Of a stretch of DNA of 64,000 nt, positions 1 to 12,200 are shown piece after piece. Location of the stretch: the NCBI GenBank assembly GCA_011319805.1, contig SJRY01000040.1, forward strand, positions 62,001 to 126,000, given 5' to 3'. The notes beneath the pieces were generated by a model. That model saw only the letters and a list, made by a program, of their open reading frames with translations. It searched no databases and had not been told where the DNA came from. Made by a program: the position numbers and the translations under genes. Every line of letters begins with the position of its first letter. Positions within the stretch are counted from its first letter, which is position 1. The stretch is from Macrocybe gigantea (taxonomy: Eukaryota; Basidiomycota; Agaricomycetes; Agaricales; Callistosporiaceae).

Positions 1-2057
1 GCAGATGTGATGTTGTGATACGTCCGTAGCACTCACGGGAGACAATGGCTTCGCTCTTTGCCTTCTCAGCAAGAATGCGTCTCCGAGTACGATCATCGCC
101 TTGGATATAAACATTCTGTCTGTCGTTCTAGATAATAATGATAATAAGTTGTAGATAGCTGGGTATTTTGGCTTACCGGTGACGAGTCATGGTGATCTAA
201 ACGAACCTGAAGCAAACGTGAGATCGATTCAAAGATGAAGAGAGACTATTACATGAACGATGTACTCGCCAGCGTTCAGGTATGTCTCCACGTTGACACT
301 CAGGTATGAGGAAAGTGAAGAATTTGAACGGACGATGGGTATTTTGTCTCCTTTACGGTAGACGACGAAATCGATATCCCAAGTTAAGTTGATTCCGAGT
401 CCGGAGAAAAAGCGGTGCTTCAATTTGGCAAGCACTATAACCACAGGAGATGCGGTGGGCATGGTAATCGTGACTGAAATTGAATGTACGTGAATTATAC
501 TCTTCAAGAATGTTCACAGCGGCTTACAGGAAACATTGCCGAACGTCCACATCATCAGTCGTTTCGTCACGGGTATCCGTTCCCAGTGGTATGACATGGC
601 CCATGAGGAATCAAAGAGCAAAGTCCTGTCCACTATTTCCCAATTCTCAAGGAAATCATCGTCTGATAGTCATTGATCTGTTTGAACACGCTTCTCTACT
701 ATAGTGACCATGGGACTTACATTCCATAACAAATTGGCCATCATTTCCGAAAGAATGGCCCAACGTTTGCAAAGCTGGGAGCCACTCCCGGTTCCATTCT
801 TTGGATCCGTCAGACCATGGGCCTGTCCATTCAGAGTCTCCCCACGGGTTGTAAAGGACAACAAATTTCTTTCCATTGTACTCGACAGCACGTAAAATTG
901 AGTAGGTGTGGTCCCCAATCAGGCCTCTGACTATCAGAGATTTACGGGAGGGATGTGTAGATGTGAAGTAGCATCCGAAGGTCCTGTCATTGTGCACTTG
1001 ACATAACTCTTCATGCCAAAATTTGTCCTTGTCAAGAATGTCCTATAGAAAAAGCCGGCTTTGAGCAGGTTACTAGGGCAATTTCTGAATAGACCAAACC
1101 TTTGCCACCATTGTGCTTGTTACACCTCTATGCAGTAAAACGCAGTAGTCAGGGCAGGCTGTTTTACGTTCAAAAAAGGGGATGTTCTTACCCTGTCAAG
1201 TCTTCTAGGGCTTCACCAGTGTGTCCACCATCCAAGGCTTGGTAGCTGCCATACAGCTTAGCGTATGCCTTCTCAATCAAGGGTACCCATGTTTCCCCTT
1301 CGGTGCTAGACCTTGCAAAGTAAAGACTTTTACCGCCTATCCTTGCAATGGCATTGTAACGGTCTTTATCTTCGTGGTACAGCATCTGCCCCTTATCGTC
1401 CAACTCTTCAAATTTGGGAACGCGTATGAAAAGGAGGCTGACGTGACATCACGTCACCATGCGTTGTGCTAGAAGTGTGATAGTTCACTCACTCGTCGAT
1501 TATGACAACAACCCATTTCACGTCGCGGAAAAAAATGAATCCATATACGCCGACCTGTTCGTCCCGCTGAAAGTCGAAGATAATTACAAAACAAGTTAGC
1601 AATTGAAAAGGAACAGCGACTCAACGGCGACGCATATTTTTTCAATCAGCTCATTCGTTAAGGAAACTGTCGCCAAAGCCGAAAGGAACCAGCAATTGCT
1701 GAGGCTGCCTTGAACTACGTCACGGGAACTGAAAGTGTCGATGTAGAATGATGGTTTCTCGAATATCTGCGTTACGCGTCGTACGTCTCCGTGGTATAGG
1801 CACTTGTGATGGAGTCCCAATAGGCACCTGCGCCTGTCATATTCGAGGTCGAATTCTAGGTCTCTATGTCGGGGAGGACGAGATCTGTCGAGCGTCCCTC
1901 AAAGTACTTCTGAAACATCATACCGGAATTTCCTGTTCTTCTGACGACATTCCTTGATGATGCCATCGACTGTTGCCTTGCATTCGCCGATAGCAGTTGC
2001 GAGCTCGTCTGTGACTAGCAAACCGACCTTTCGCTGTCGCTCGTTGCCTGCGTGCAT
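1..2057 (-). CDS. Calpain-like cysteine protease, copy 1 (3' end cut by window edge)
   Basis: Multi-exon gene on the minus strand. It is predicted to be a Ca2+-dependent-type intracellular cysteine protease (calpain family C2, PF00648). The start at 2057 gives an N-terminus [14 protein letters not shown], and a roughly 65-nt intron interrupts the segment leading to [10 protein letters not shown]. The catalytic Cys lies in [13 protein letters not shown] (about 1680-1720). The catalytic His is in GDHTYSIL and the Asn in [15 protein letters not shown] (about 790-930). A C2-like domain III segment follows (about 240-480, [13 protein letters not shown]). The last visible exon (about 43-140) encodes a basic helix and ends at a donor site, so the gene continues off the left end. 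All three triad residues are visible, so the protease is probably active. Its neighbour at 3288-5942 is a close paralogue. Confidence 0.85.
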
Positions 2058-2122
2058 CGTCGTGTTTCCGTCCTCGTTAACGAATATGAGATGACTGGAC
2101 GGTACTGGCTTATCGTTGGCAT

Positions 2123-2132
2123 CCTTTTATAC
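2123..2132 (-). promoter_or_regulatory. TATA box of calpain copy 1
   Basis: TATAAAAGGA on the minus strand, about 70 bases upstream of the chosen ATG at 2057. The paralogous gene has the same element at the same distance, which supports both the promoter and the start choice. Confidence 0.5.
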
Positions 2133-3287
2133 ACAGAGTGGAACGCCTGACCTTTTGTCTGGCCCCCTAGATAGAAGGCTAACCCAGAGTAGAAGAAAAA
2201 TTACACGATCAGACCGTAAGGAAGCAGCAGGCTGTGGAACAGCGCCGTCACGAAAAGCACTCAATCGACATGAGAATTTCCGGCAGCGCCAGTCTAACTA
2301 TGATCAGCGCGTTCAGAGAAACAACCCCTTAGTACGCATGGGAAAAGAGATTGGCCGAGGCTGAACGCTGACCTGTCATCTAGAAAGCTGTCCAAAGCAG
2401 ATACAAATTCATTAAACTGTTGGAAAAAAAAAACTTTATCATACGCAAGGAGTTATCGCGGCGGTTGGTTATTCTATACCCTCGTCTTCCATGTAGCTCG
2501 GCGACTTGTCTTGTGGTATCAATTCGGTGCTGGGATCCGCGACGGCGGCAACTGGACATCACGCGAGAATGGTGTCGACTTCAAGGTTTGATATTGTGTC
2601 TCCGTGGCAGAAAGACCAAATAGCCGATCTATCATAGGATGTTTAGGGCGCTCGTCCATGACATCTTCATCACTTGAGATGATGAAAGTCAAATCGAAGG
2701 CAAGTGAATGAGGAAGGCAGATAGAGTCATTCTACGAATTGACAAGGAATTCGGGCTTTTGGCGCGGCCTTCGAAACCTTGGATAGGGCTTTGCCAATCA
2801 AGCCGGTGATGAAAGTGGTGCATTTGGGAGCTGCTTCCCCGAACTACGTAGGGAACTCGCCGTTCATTCATGGGCTTGCGGGAGGAGGGCGTAGTCTCAG
2901 TTCAGCATCGCATCCGTATTCTCTTGCCTAATAATCAAAGTCAGCGAACGATCCTGATTCATTGGTTCGAACCATGGGAACAAAAGACATAGCATTCTCC
3001 CTGTTCCTGAAATCGAAAATATCTTGTGGTTCATGTGATCCGTCACGGAAGCAAAGAAGTACGAATACACCAGACTCCTTCCCAGTCCTCCGCGCGTTGT
3101 TTGGCTTGCCAAACAAAGGACAATAAACAAAAGAACTTCCTGTGAGAGGCTGTGGACGAGCCTGTGTTCGTCCGTGATCGGGGAATCGGCTTGTCATATT
3201 CAATCCTCGACTCTTGCAAAGGTAGACTCCGAACGAGAACTGCATAGTTCATTACCAACTCAAAACTATAGTCCATGTTGTATTTCA
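2133..3287. other. Intergenic region between the two calpain copies
   Basis: About 1.15 kb between copy 2's stop and copy 1's promoter. Open frames on both strands are short (up to 105 codons, at 2928-3245 minus) and match no family I recognise. No RNA gene or repeat was seen. Confidence 0.3.
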
Positions 3288-5942
3288 TTAAAGAGGGGTT
3301 GGGAGAGGGGGGGCTGCTGATGTGACTGTTGATATAGGCATAACATCCCTGACTTGCCCACTGACAATCGCGCGACAAGCAGTCTTAGTATATACGCGCA
3401 ACCCAAGGAAGACGAAGTTATCTTCAAGGGGAGGAATCGGTGAGCTGTTGACGATCCCCGAGAGGCGATCTTCGCCATGATGTTCATCATCCTCGGAGCT
3501 CTTGTCGTCTTCATCATCACTATCATCGTCGTCTACATCGTCGTCATTTCTATGTTCGTCATCGTGATGGTAGGGACCGTCAGCGCCCAATCCTTGAGGA
3601 CCGGTAACAACACCGGAAGTTGCGCCGCTTTCGGGCGGGTTGGTTTGAGGCCGACCGCTTGGATTCTCTCGGCTGGAATCCGAGACCGATTTCTTCGTCC
3701 TGTCAGCGAAAACCAAAGGTAGGTCTTCAGAAGGACCCTTACCAGTTCAGCCCGCAACTCGGACAAATCTCGCCCTGCGAGGGTTTCTAAAGGCACTGGC
3801 AGCATTTTGGTATCCGGACTGTAATTTCGATCAGCAGGCGCGCAAGATGCGCCACTGACGACACACCCGCCAGGTAGATCTAAACCATGATCATGAGCAA
3901 TGACGGAATAGTGGAAATGACACTTTCGCTTACCAGCAATAATCGATTCGCTCTTTGCTTTTTCTGTCAGGACGCGTGCATAGGCACGAGGTTGCGGGTT
4001 GTCGCGTAGCCATGAATTATCCTTATGTGTATAAGGAAAAGTGTTATTAACAAGCTGTGTACGGCTTACTTGTCGCGGAGCTGATTCACGGTCTAAACGG
4101 ACCTAGGACAATGCTCGTGAGCAAGTCGACGGGCAAGAGATAAGAACATACATGTACGACATATTCACCAGCTGTGAGATGAGTTTCCGCGTTGACGCTG
4201 CGGGACAAACGAAACGAGTAGTTCGAATTCACGATAGGTTTCTTTGCGTCTTTGCGGTATACGACGAAGTCGATGGACCATTGGGCGCTCTTCGGGAGTT
4301 GGGAAAAAAAGCGATCATTCAATTTTGAAAGAACAATGACCACCGGAGATGCAATAGGCATCGTGATCGTGACTGTAGTCATGTTAGACAGAGCCTCTAA
4401 GAGAGAAGAGACTTACACGAGATATCGCCAAACGTCCAGACTGTTGGCGGTGGTCTCACTGGCGCCCGTAACCAGTGGTAAGACATGGCCCATGAAGAAT
4501 CGAAGAGTAAATTCCTATCCACTTCCTCCCAATTTTTAAGGAAGTCGTCGTCTGGTGGGCTTTACTCCAGATATCTTCTTTCAACAAACAATGCTGCACT
4601 TACATTCCATTACGAACTGACCATCATTTCCGAAAGAATGATCCAGCACTTGCAAAGCCGGGAGCCATTCGGTGTTCCATTCCTTGGATCCATCAGACCA
4701 CGGACCCGTCCATTCGGATTCTCCCCATGGGTTCCGTACCACCACGAATCTCTTCCCGTGGTACTCGACAGCGCGTAATACAGCATACGCGTGTCCACCA
4801 ATAAGGCCGTGGACAGTGGGAGAGTCTTCCCATGGATTTGCAGCGTTGAGGCTATCGAAAGCACACCCGAATGTCCTATCATTGTTTGCACGGCACAGTT
4901 CCTCACGCCAGAACTTATCCTTGTTGAGGATATCCTAGAGAGCTTTGACTCAGACGCTGGCAAGATTTCATGGAAAAAAGAATTAATACCTTAGCCAACA
5001 ACTGGCTGGTCACACCTCTGGAATGAATGTATCAGACTGGAGCTGCCCTGTATGTCAAAAATGCAGCGGTAGTCATACCCGGTCAAATCTTCCAAGGCGT
5101 CACCAATATAACCCCAATTCAACGCCGCATAACAACCATACAGCTTAGCATAAGCCTTTTCGATCAAAGGAACCCAGGTTTCTCCTTCCGTTCCAGACCT
5201 TGCAAAGTAAAGACTCTTCGCGCCCACTCTTGCGAAGGCATTGTACCGATCTTTGTCCTTGTGATATAGCGCCTGCTCCTTCCGACTCAACTCCTCAAAT
5301 TTCGGGATATCCGTATACAGCAAACTGAGCAATATATTAGATAGCCGGGCGATCTTTCCACGGAGAGTATTTACTTACTCGTCAATGATGATAACGACCC
5401 ATTTCACATCGCGGAAGAAAATGAAGCCATATACGCCAACTTCCTCATCCCTCTGTATGGTTACTATGTAAGCAGACCTTGATAATAAACACGAACACAA
5501 CAACTCAACTGCGACGCAGATCTTCTCGAGTAGCCCCTTAGTTGAAGAAATCGTTGCAAGGGCCGAGAGGAACCAGCAATCGTTCAACTTTCCCTGTATT
5601 ATGTCACGAGAACTTGCCCCGTCGATGAAGAAGGACGGTTTCTGGAAGATATCTGTTACATGCTGCACGTCTTTAGGCGCGTCCTTGGGTTCATCGAGTC
5701 CAAATAGGCATCGAGATCCGTCATCCTCGACATCGAACTCTATGTCTCTGCAGCGATATAGTAAGGATCTGACCAATGTCCTGCAGTTCAAAGATTCAAT
5801 ACCGGAATTTACGATTCTTTTGCCGACATTCTTTTACGATATCCTTGACTCTTGACCTGCATTCATCGATGGCGGTGTCCAGCTCGTCTGTAAGGAGCAC
5901 ACCGGCTTGTCTTCCGCGTCTCTTGTTCTGGTGCACAGGCAT
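3288..5942 (-). CDS. Calpain-like cysteine protease, copy 2
   Basis: Tandem paralogue of copy 1 with the same exon plan and the same first-intron position. The ATG at 5942 opens MPVHQNKRRGRQAGVLLTDE, and the first intron (about 5750-5810) joins KFR to DIEFDVEDDG. Catalytic Cys is in [14 protein letters not shown] (about 5555-5600). His is in GGHAYAVLRAVEY and Asn in [20 protein letters not shown] (about 4660-4800). Domain III-like sequence VVIVLSKLNDRFF lies at about 4300-4360. The last exon carries a strongly acidic Asp/Glu-rich linker (about 3460-3560), followed by FVFLGLRVYTKTACRAIVSG and a TAA stop at 3288-3290. The triad is complete. The acidic linker is unusual and might be a Ca2+-responsive or regulatory region; that is inference. 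Confidence 0.85.
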
Positions 5943-6014
5943 TGGCTTTCGTGGCTATGTTGGTTTCCTGAGAAAATGGCAAGATCAAGCGGTCCAATCT
6001 GTTTCAATTGGGCG

Positions 6015-6022
6015 CTTTTATA
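6015..6022 (-). promoter_or_regulatory. TATA box of calpain copy 2
   Basis: TATAAAAG on the minus strand, about 75 bases before the ATG at 5942, matching the placement in copy 1. Confidence 0.5.
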
Positions 6023-6549
6023 TCGTGGCCATTAGACACGCCAGCGTCTGCCATATTGATTTGACCCTGTTTCACGGAATGTGACAGATGATTTGGAGCG
6101 CACAATCAGATCATCGTCGAATCTGTTCCCAACGGTCTCGTGGCGTAATCTTTCCGTAGGAAGTAGTTAGGGCTTGAGTACTTGAGTATTTGCGCTTAGT
6201 GCGACGCAGATAATCGTTATAAAAGTAGATGTCACAGACCATAGCGGCAGCAGGACAATTTGTGGGCGCTTAATTGCATCCAACTTCCCACGGCCCCCTA
6301 AACGCATGTCAGAAACTCCGATGCATGTGAACGGGCGCCTTCTCAAGAAAACTTTGGCAACATGGCTATACAGTCATTGGTATGGAGCGGGCTATCAGAA
6401 GAAGGCGCGCTCGGTAGATGAGCGCTGCGCGCCTAATATATGAGTGGTCCATCAAACTTGACAATGGATGTATTGCTTCTACTCAAAAGATGCGACGAAT
6501 ATATTACTATAATCGTGAACTACGTGGCGTAGGGACGGGTTTAGCCACA

Positions 6550-8862
6550 TCAGACGCTAGATAGTCCTCGGGCGAAAACACTTCGCCGACGTATAGATGG
6601 GCCGTAAAGGAACATGACCTATTTTATGAAGATACAACGAGAGTGCATAATATGCTGAAGATGGGTTTCACACTTACAAATGGTATTGGGAGCATCAACA
6701 CGGCTATTGATGCGAACAGCGTGTTGCCCCATGCATATGTCAACCTCGAGTACATTTTTGGCACGAAAAGCGGAAACACGGTTGCCGTGATGTTGCCTGG
6801 TATTGATCCAAGTCAGTGGATCACGTATAGATCACAAGCGTGGTCGCTTTAGACCACATATGGACGTCTTACGGAAAAGACTTTGGCCAGCCAAAGCTGA
6901 AGACGCAAAAGGGCCATAACTGAGTTCAGATGAAAAAATCAGCACTACATGCAAAGTTCAGAAAAGGAGACTAGCCAATCGGCGAGATAATTGAAGACCG
7001 TGACGTAGATTATGAAGGTCGACCACATGTAGATCTACAAGAGGTGGTGATTTGAACAAATTGTAGAAGCAGCGGGAATATGACGATCACACCGTCACTC
7101 CGATAACAGACGCGATCCAATGCACAGATGGCCTTGCAGTCCAAGCGAAGATGTACATGCCCGCTGGGAAGAAAAAGCTAGCCAAGAACGAGAGATATAG
7201 TCGGGCCTCGGCGTGCCTCTTGTCTCTGTGACGGCGATATAACCGCTCCTGATACATATTAGTGAAGAATCCTAAGGTACTTCCGATACTAGTGCATCGA
7301 TTGAGTTCGGGAGTTGCTTCGTAAAGCGTCTTCGAGCACTCACGACATGGTGATGAAGACGTTCCCAATCTCCCCCTCGCTGAAGGCATAGAAATTGCTG
7401 TAAACCCCGGGTATGGACCTGATGCAGTTTCAGAAGGTCCAAATCGAACAGAATAAGGCAATTATAAACGGACTCGATCATTGCATAGAATATGCCCCAT
7501 GCAAACCCGATCCAGAGCTGTATGAAACAGAACGTTAGCGAATGTAGTCGAGCGACGATTAACTACTTATAAATACGCTGTTGCTCATCACAATCGGCTC
7601 CGTGCATAACAAGTCTGGATAAGATATGAGGTCAGTAACGCGATTCATGGATCACGGAAAAGCCAAGCAATACAAATGGGGCGCGTGCAGGATATCCAAA
7701 TCAATGTGCGAAAACCAGGCCGTTCCTCTCTGAGGCGAAACCGGGCGTCGCCGGTCTTTTTCTGTAGCTGTTTGACAATTTTTGACAACAGAATGGCGGA
7801 ACGCGTTTCCTTCATTAAAATCGCTGTGAGAAGTGAAAATATTGCACTAATACTGCGTGAAATTTTCAGAACATGGCAGAATATCGAGTTTTTTGAAAGC
7901 GAACACAAGAGATATCCACTGTATCCATCGCCAGTGCAGATGCGGATGCATCTCAATCCATCCGGCTGCGACTGCGGCAAGACCATTTGAAGTGAAACCT
8001 ATAGCTGCAAAGAGTGTCATAGGCAATCCTCTTCTGCGGGAACGGTCAACTATGGTGTGTGGCTTATATGAATAAAACCTACTCATCGTTCGCCCATAAA
8101 TCTGTGATTGTTCCTGCCACAACGGTGGCTCCCGTGGATCCGAAGGCGCCCTGAAGCAGCCGTCCTACGATCACGGTCTCGATATTCGTAGCACTAGAAA
8201 ACAACGTAGATTCAACAACTTGAACATCCGAGTCAAGTATGTGAATGATCTCACAGAGCTATCATGAGGTGCATCAAGGTAAACCCGACAATCGAAAAGA
8301 TATAGAGAGTGTATCGCCCAAATTCTTCGCTGAAGGCGGTTGTAAAGAGAGGAACTATGCCAAAGCCTAGTGCATAAAGGCTCAATCCCAAGGTCGCCTG
8401 AAGCTCAGTGCAATGAAGGTCCTGGATCATCGAAGGAAACCCCATATTATAGGAAGTCGCAGCAATAGCTTGAAACATGTCACCATTCGAGAGCATGCAC
8501 AGCAGCGGCAGTGAGTTGATTGGCTTACAGGCGAGAAAAGTGGATAATGAGGCTAGAAGAGTAATCATCCATTTTTGAGGTTTTGAAAAGTTTCGAGGAT
8601 CTCTTGGATCATTTCCCGCAAATGCGATCTATTCTTCCGCACAGGTGAATGATAAACCGTTTGGCGAAGGAGATGAAATATGGTCACCTCAAAAGAAGTG
8701 TCGTCATCATTGTCCACAGTTCGGGTCGGTTTGCCAACCTCCAACTCGACCTTGGACGTTTCTTGCTCTCCTGAGAATGCTTTACATGACCAATTTTTGC
8801 AAGGAAAGAGGAACGAGACGAGACATACCGTTCTTGATAGTCGAGCCTTCATAGTCTGCCAT
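6550..8862 (-). CDS. MFS transporter, DHA1/multidrug-type, copy 1
   Basis: Twelve-helix major facilitator of the fungal drug:H+ antiporter-like group; the substrate cannot be predicted. The start at 8862 encodes MADYEGSTIKN, then an intron. A cytoplasmic tail ends in FAGNDPRDPRNFSKPQKW just before helix 1. Helix 2/3 sequence LGLSLYALGFGIVPLFTTAF is followed by the signature GRLLQGAFGSTGATVVAGTI (about 8140-8200). A central loop carries KETRSAILLSK (about 7790-7830). Late exons give FPAGMYIFAWTARPSVHW (about 7110-7170) and VFPLFVPKMYSRLTYAWGN (about 6700-6770). The last exon reads VMFLYGPSIRR to a TGA at 6550-6552. All joins needed are ordinary GT-AG introns, so the gene appears intact. It is a diverged paralogue of the gene at 19932-22361. 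Confidence 0.8.
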
Positions 8863-9269
8863 GAGAGGGGGAGGCAAGCACTAGCTTGAGGGCCACGATG
8901 CCCGCAGCGGTACTTGAGGCGGAAGAAGTAGCTCGGCTCTTCCGTTCCCATCAATAAGCCGTAACGTGAGTAATCTCAGAGAATGTGTAAGGCAACCACG
9001 GCAAACCGGGTCATCCGAGGATTTTGATATAGCACGTTGCACTATGCTACCCAGAAAGGATGCGAAATCGCCACCACTGGCCCCATGCGGCTGCCTGGTC
9101 AGGCGCAGGCCAATATGATGCATGAATGCAATCTCCATAGCTTGAGGTACCTTTGCATGTAGGCTGTGATGGGATGTGACAAGGATTGCGAGTTGATTAC
9201 AGATGGTTTGTAGTGTACAGTACATCGTGATGACGCCCAATGCTTGGTATACTTTAGAATTAGCCGTAT

Positions 9270-12200
9270 TTATATTTTCATGAAGGAGAAGATTTTGTTG
9301 AGATCGACCCATCGTCGGCCACATAAATCGAGATATTTATCAACACAGGCGCTCAACGCTTGTAACAGTCCCGCATTGTAACCCACAACTGCAGTGATAG
9401 TCTCTGGATGGGGCGTATGAGCCTTCATAGTCTACTGTAAGCAACGCAAACAGCACTGACCTCGTTCTACTCCAGCTTGAAGACTGTTAATAGCTTTCTG
9501 ACCATCAAACAAAGAAACGAAGTATCTGAGCTGGTTGTAGAGTTGGATGTCGTTGTACTAGCAAATGCGAGTCAGAAAATGATATGGCTTCTCCAGGCGT
9601 CAAAGACATACTTCATAAACGACATTTCCTGAACAGTCGGGACGAAGACATCGCCGGCCAGAGAGGCCCATCATACGAGTCTTCCTGCGACAGCCTGGCT
9701 CCTCGCATATTAACCAACCTTCATAGTATTTCGAGATGAAAGATCGGATCTGCGACTCGAGCTGCATTTGCAAACTTCCCGCGCTCATGGGGGCCTGGCA
9801 AGAGGGACAACTCGGACCCGTTTGGGAGATGATGGATGCCTAGAACAATAGGGCTAATGAACTCGCAGCGACAGTACGAATATCGGATTCATACCTGTCT
9901 ATCACGCAACGGTGCAAATGGCAGCTCTCCTTTGCACTTGCCACAATGAACAACGAAGGGAAGGGCATCCCTGAAACGTTCGGCGTCCGACATTTGGGAA
10001 TCGAGGCTAGAGAAGCCCGGACCGTCTACTCCTGTAGGTGCACTGCGATACCGCGTAGGATCAAGCCCTAGCGCCAAGTAAGATGAGGACAGTGTTGGGG
10101 CGTGGACATTCCCTCACCTAAACATTCCGCCAGCCTTGCTCGATCCGTGCCTTCAATCGGTTCACACAATCGTTCGATGGGAGGCAGTATCTGATGGACA
10201 AGATAATAATCAAAGTCTGAGCTAAGTCAGTGACAGGAACATCCACTCAGTATTATAAACAACCAACCTATTTTCAAAGCCAAACCACCCTTCCGAATCT
10301 CATCTGGATGCCGCGCTCGCTCCGCTTGTGTCAATTTTGTGCCTTCTTCGCCTTCACCGACACAGAAAATATAGGGAATCACATCGCCTGAACGTGCGCT
10401 TCCGCCTTTGGTCTTCATTCGCAAAGCGACTTGAACCTGAGGCTGCGACTTAGCATCGGGATAGTCCTCGGGGTTTTTGCCCAAACGCTGAAAAACGAGT
10501 CAGTCCATCGCCTCCAGCAGATTGCATTGGACGATCGACCTTATAGATGGTGAAATCCTCTGTGCTAATCCTCCCCGCGCGTATATTCCCGGCCAGCGTT
10601 GTTAGGTATTCATGGATATTGGCAACCACACTTTCTGTGGCCTCTCCCGATAATATTTGCTCCAAAACATATCTAAATTCAGCAATGTCAGGGATAATTC
10701 GTTCTTAGAGGTAGGGCTGTACCCACTGCGAGGTATTCTTCGACAGTGCACAGTACTCTCGCCGCTTCATATCGAGGCCTTTGACTTCAGTCGACGTTCT
10801 TGATCCATCCTCGACTTTGAGAGCTGCATATTTCTTCTTTTGCAAGAGAAGCAAGCGTTGAAACACCGCATCAAGATCAATTTCGAGCAACTTGTACTGG
10901 TTGTTGACTGCTCGCTTGAATTCGGCCGAAATTTTGAGAGCCTCCGATAGCTCCGTAGCATTGGTGTTGACAAATACGGAATCGGTATCTCCATAGACGA
11001 CCTGGGAAGGTGATAAAATAATACTGAACGGCGAAGACTCTTGGGCTTACGTCTAGTTCGAGACTTTCGGCGAGTTCGCGTGTGCGCGTTAGGATCTCTC
11101 TCCCCTTGAAGGTCGTCAATGCAGCCAACGGCTTTGCATAGAAACGCGAGTGTTCAAACCCAAGACATCCGTACATGCTGTTAGCTGTGAGCTTCAGAGC
11201 CTGTTGCTTAATATCGTACTACCAAAATTATAGATGAGCGACGACGAGGAAAGTAAGCGAAGTGAGCCTACCTGTAAAAGCTTCGCGTGCGAAATGCCCT
11301 TATCTTTCATCAACGATTTGACTGCTCGACGACGATTTACCAGCGTTGAAATGAGGCGTGGCAAAATGCCAAGATCCACCTTGGGTGGAGGTGGTTCTGG
11401 GATGTTGTCATCGTCACCCTAATACGTAAACAGCTCTGTCAGCTGGTCAGAATATCAACATAATTATGAGGAACCTACGTCGTCCGCCGCAGTGTCTACA
11501 GTCGTGAAGTCAATGTTGTATTCTTGGATGATGCTGGGGTATAGTGAATTGAAATCCATAACAAGAATGAATTTATCCCAAAGTCCCCTCTTGGGCTCGA
11601 AGACGAGGCCTCCTTTGTATTTGTCACGTCTGCCTTTTGTAGTTTTTGGGGAATTGCCTTCATCTTCCTGCGCCTCCAGCCTAGCCGGGGACTTTTTGCC
11701 CCAAACTTTATCCGGACACACGTACTTCAATCGATGGAATTCGTGAAGAAGGATGTATTCGTTTCTTTCAGCGCGACCACCGTTGAGCGTTTTGTTCCTT
11801 CACGCAGAAAAGTCAGAACTATTTTCTGAGCCTAGCGCCATAAGACTCACCAAGAATTTCCAGCTAGGTTGGTCAATTGCTTGGTCAAGGGCAAGATCTG
11901 CACCTTGGCTGCAATTGCCATTTGGTAATGGGCGTCCAACTCGCAATGACGCACAAAGGTTAATAGTCTGTCAGGATGACTGAGGTTTCCGTCGAAATAG
12001 CTTGCCGTGTCGTCGGGATCGATCTCTTGGCGTTCGCTCTTCAGGTGAGTACTGCACATCTCCGTCAGTGACCATGTCGTAGATGAGATCATGCTCTGAA
12101 CTATGGTTAGCATTGTGACCGATGAGAAATGAATGTTCGAAACTTGCCTTGGCCCCGTCACTAGCAAGGTCGCACAACATGCGCCCACTCATGAACCGGA

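Noticed and set aside
2928..3245. 105-codon minus-strand frame between the calpains as an extra calpain exon
   Set aside because: Copy 2 already has a clear TAA at 3288-3290 after its conserved C-terminal motif, and the frame has no calpain motif.
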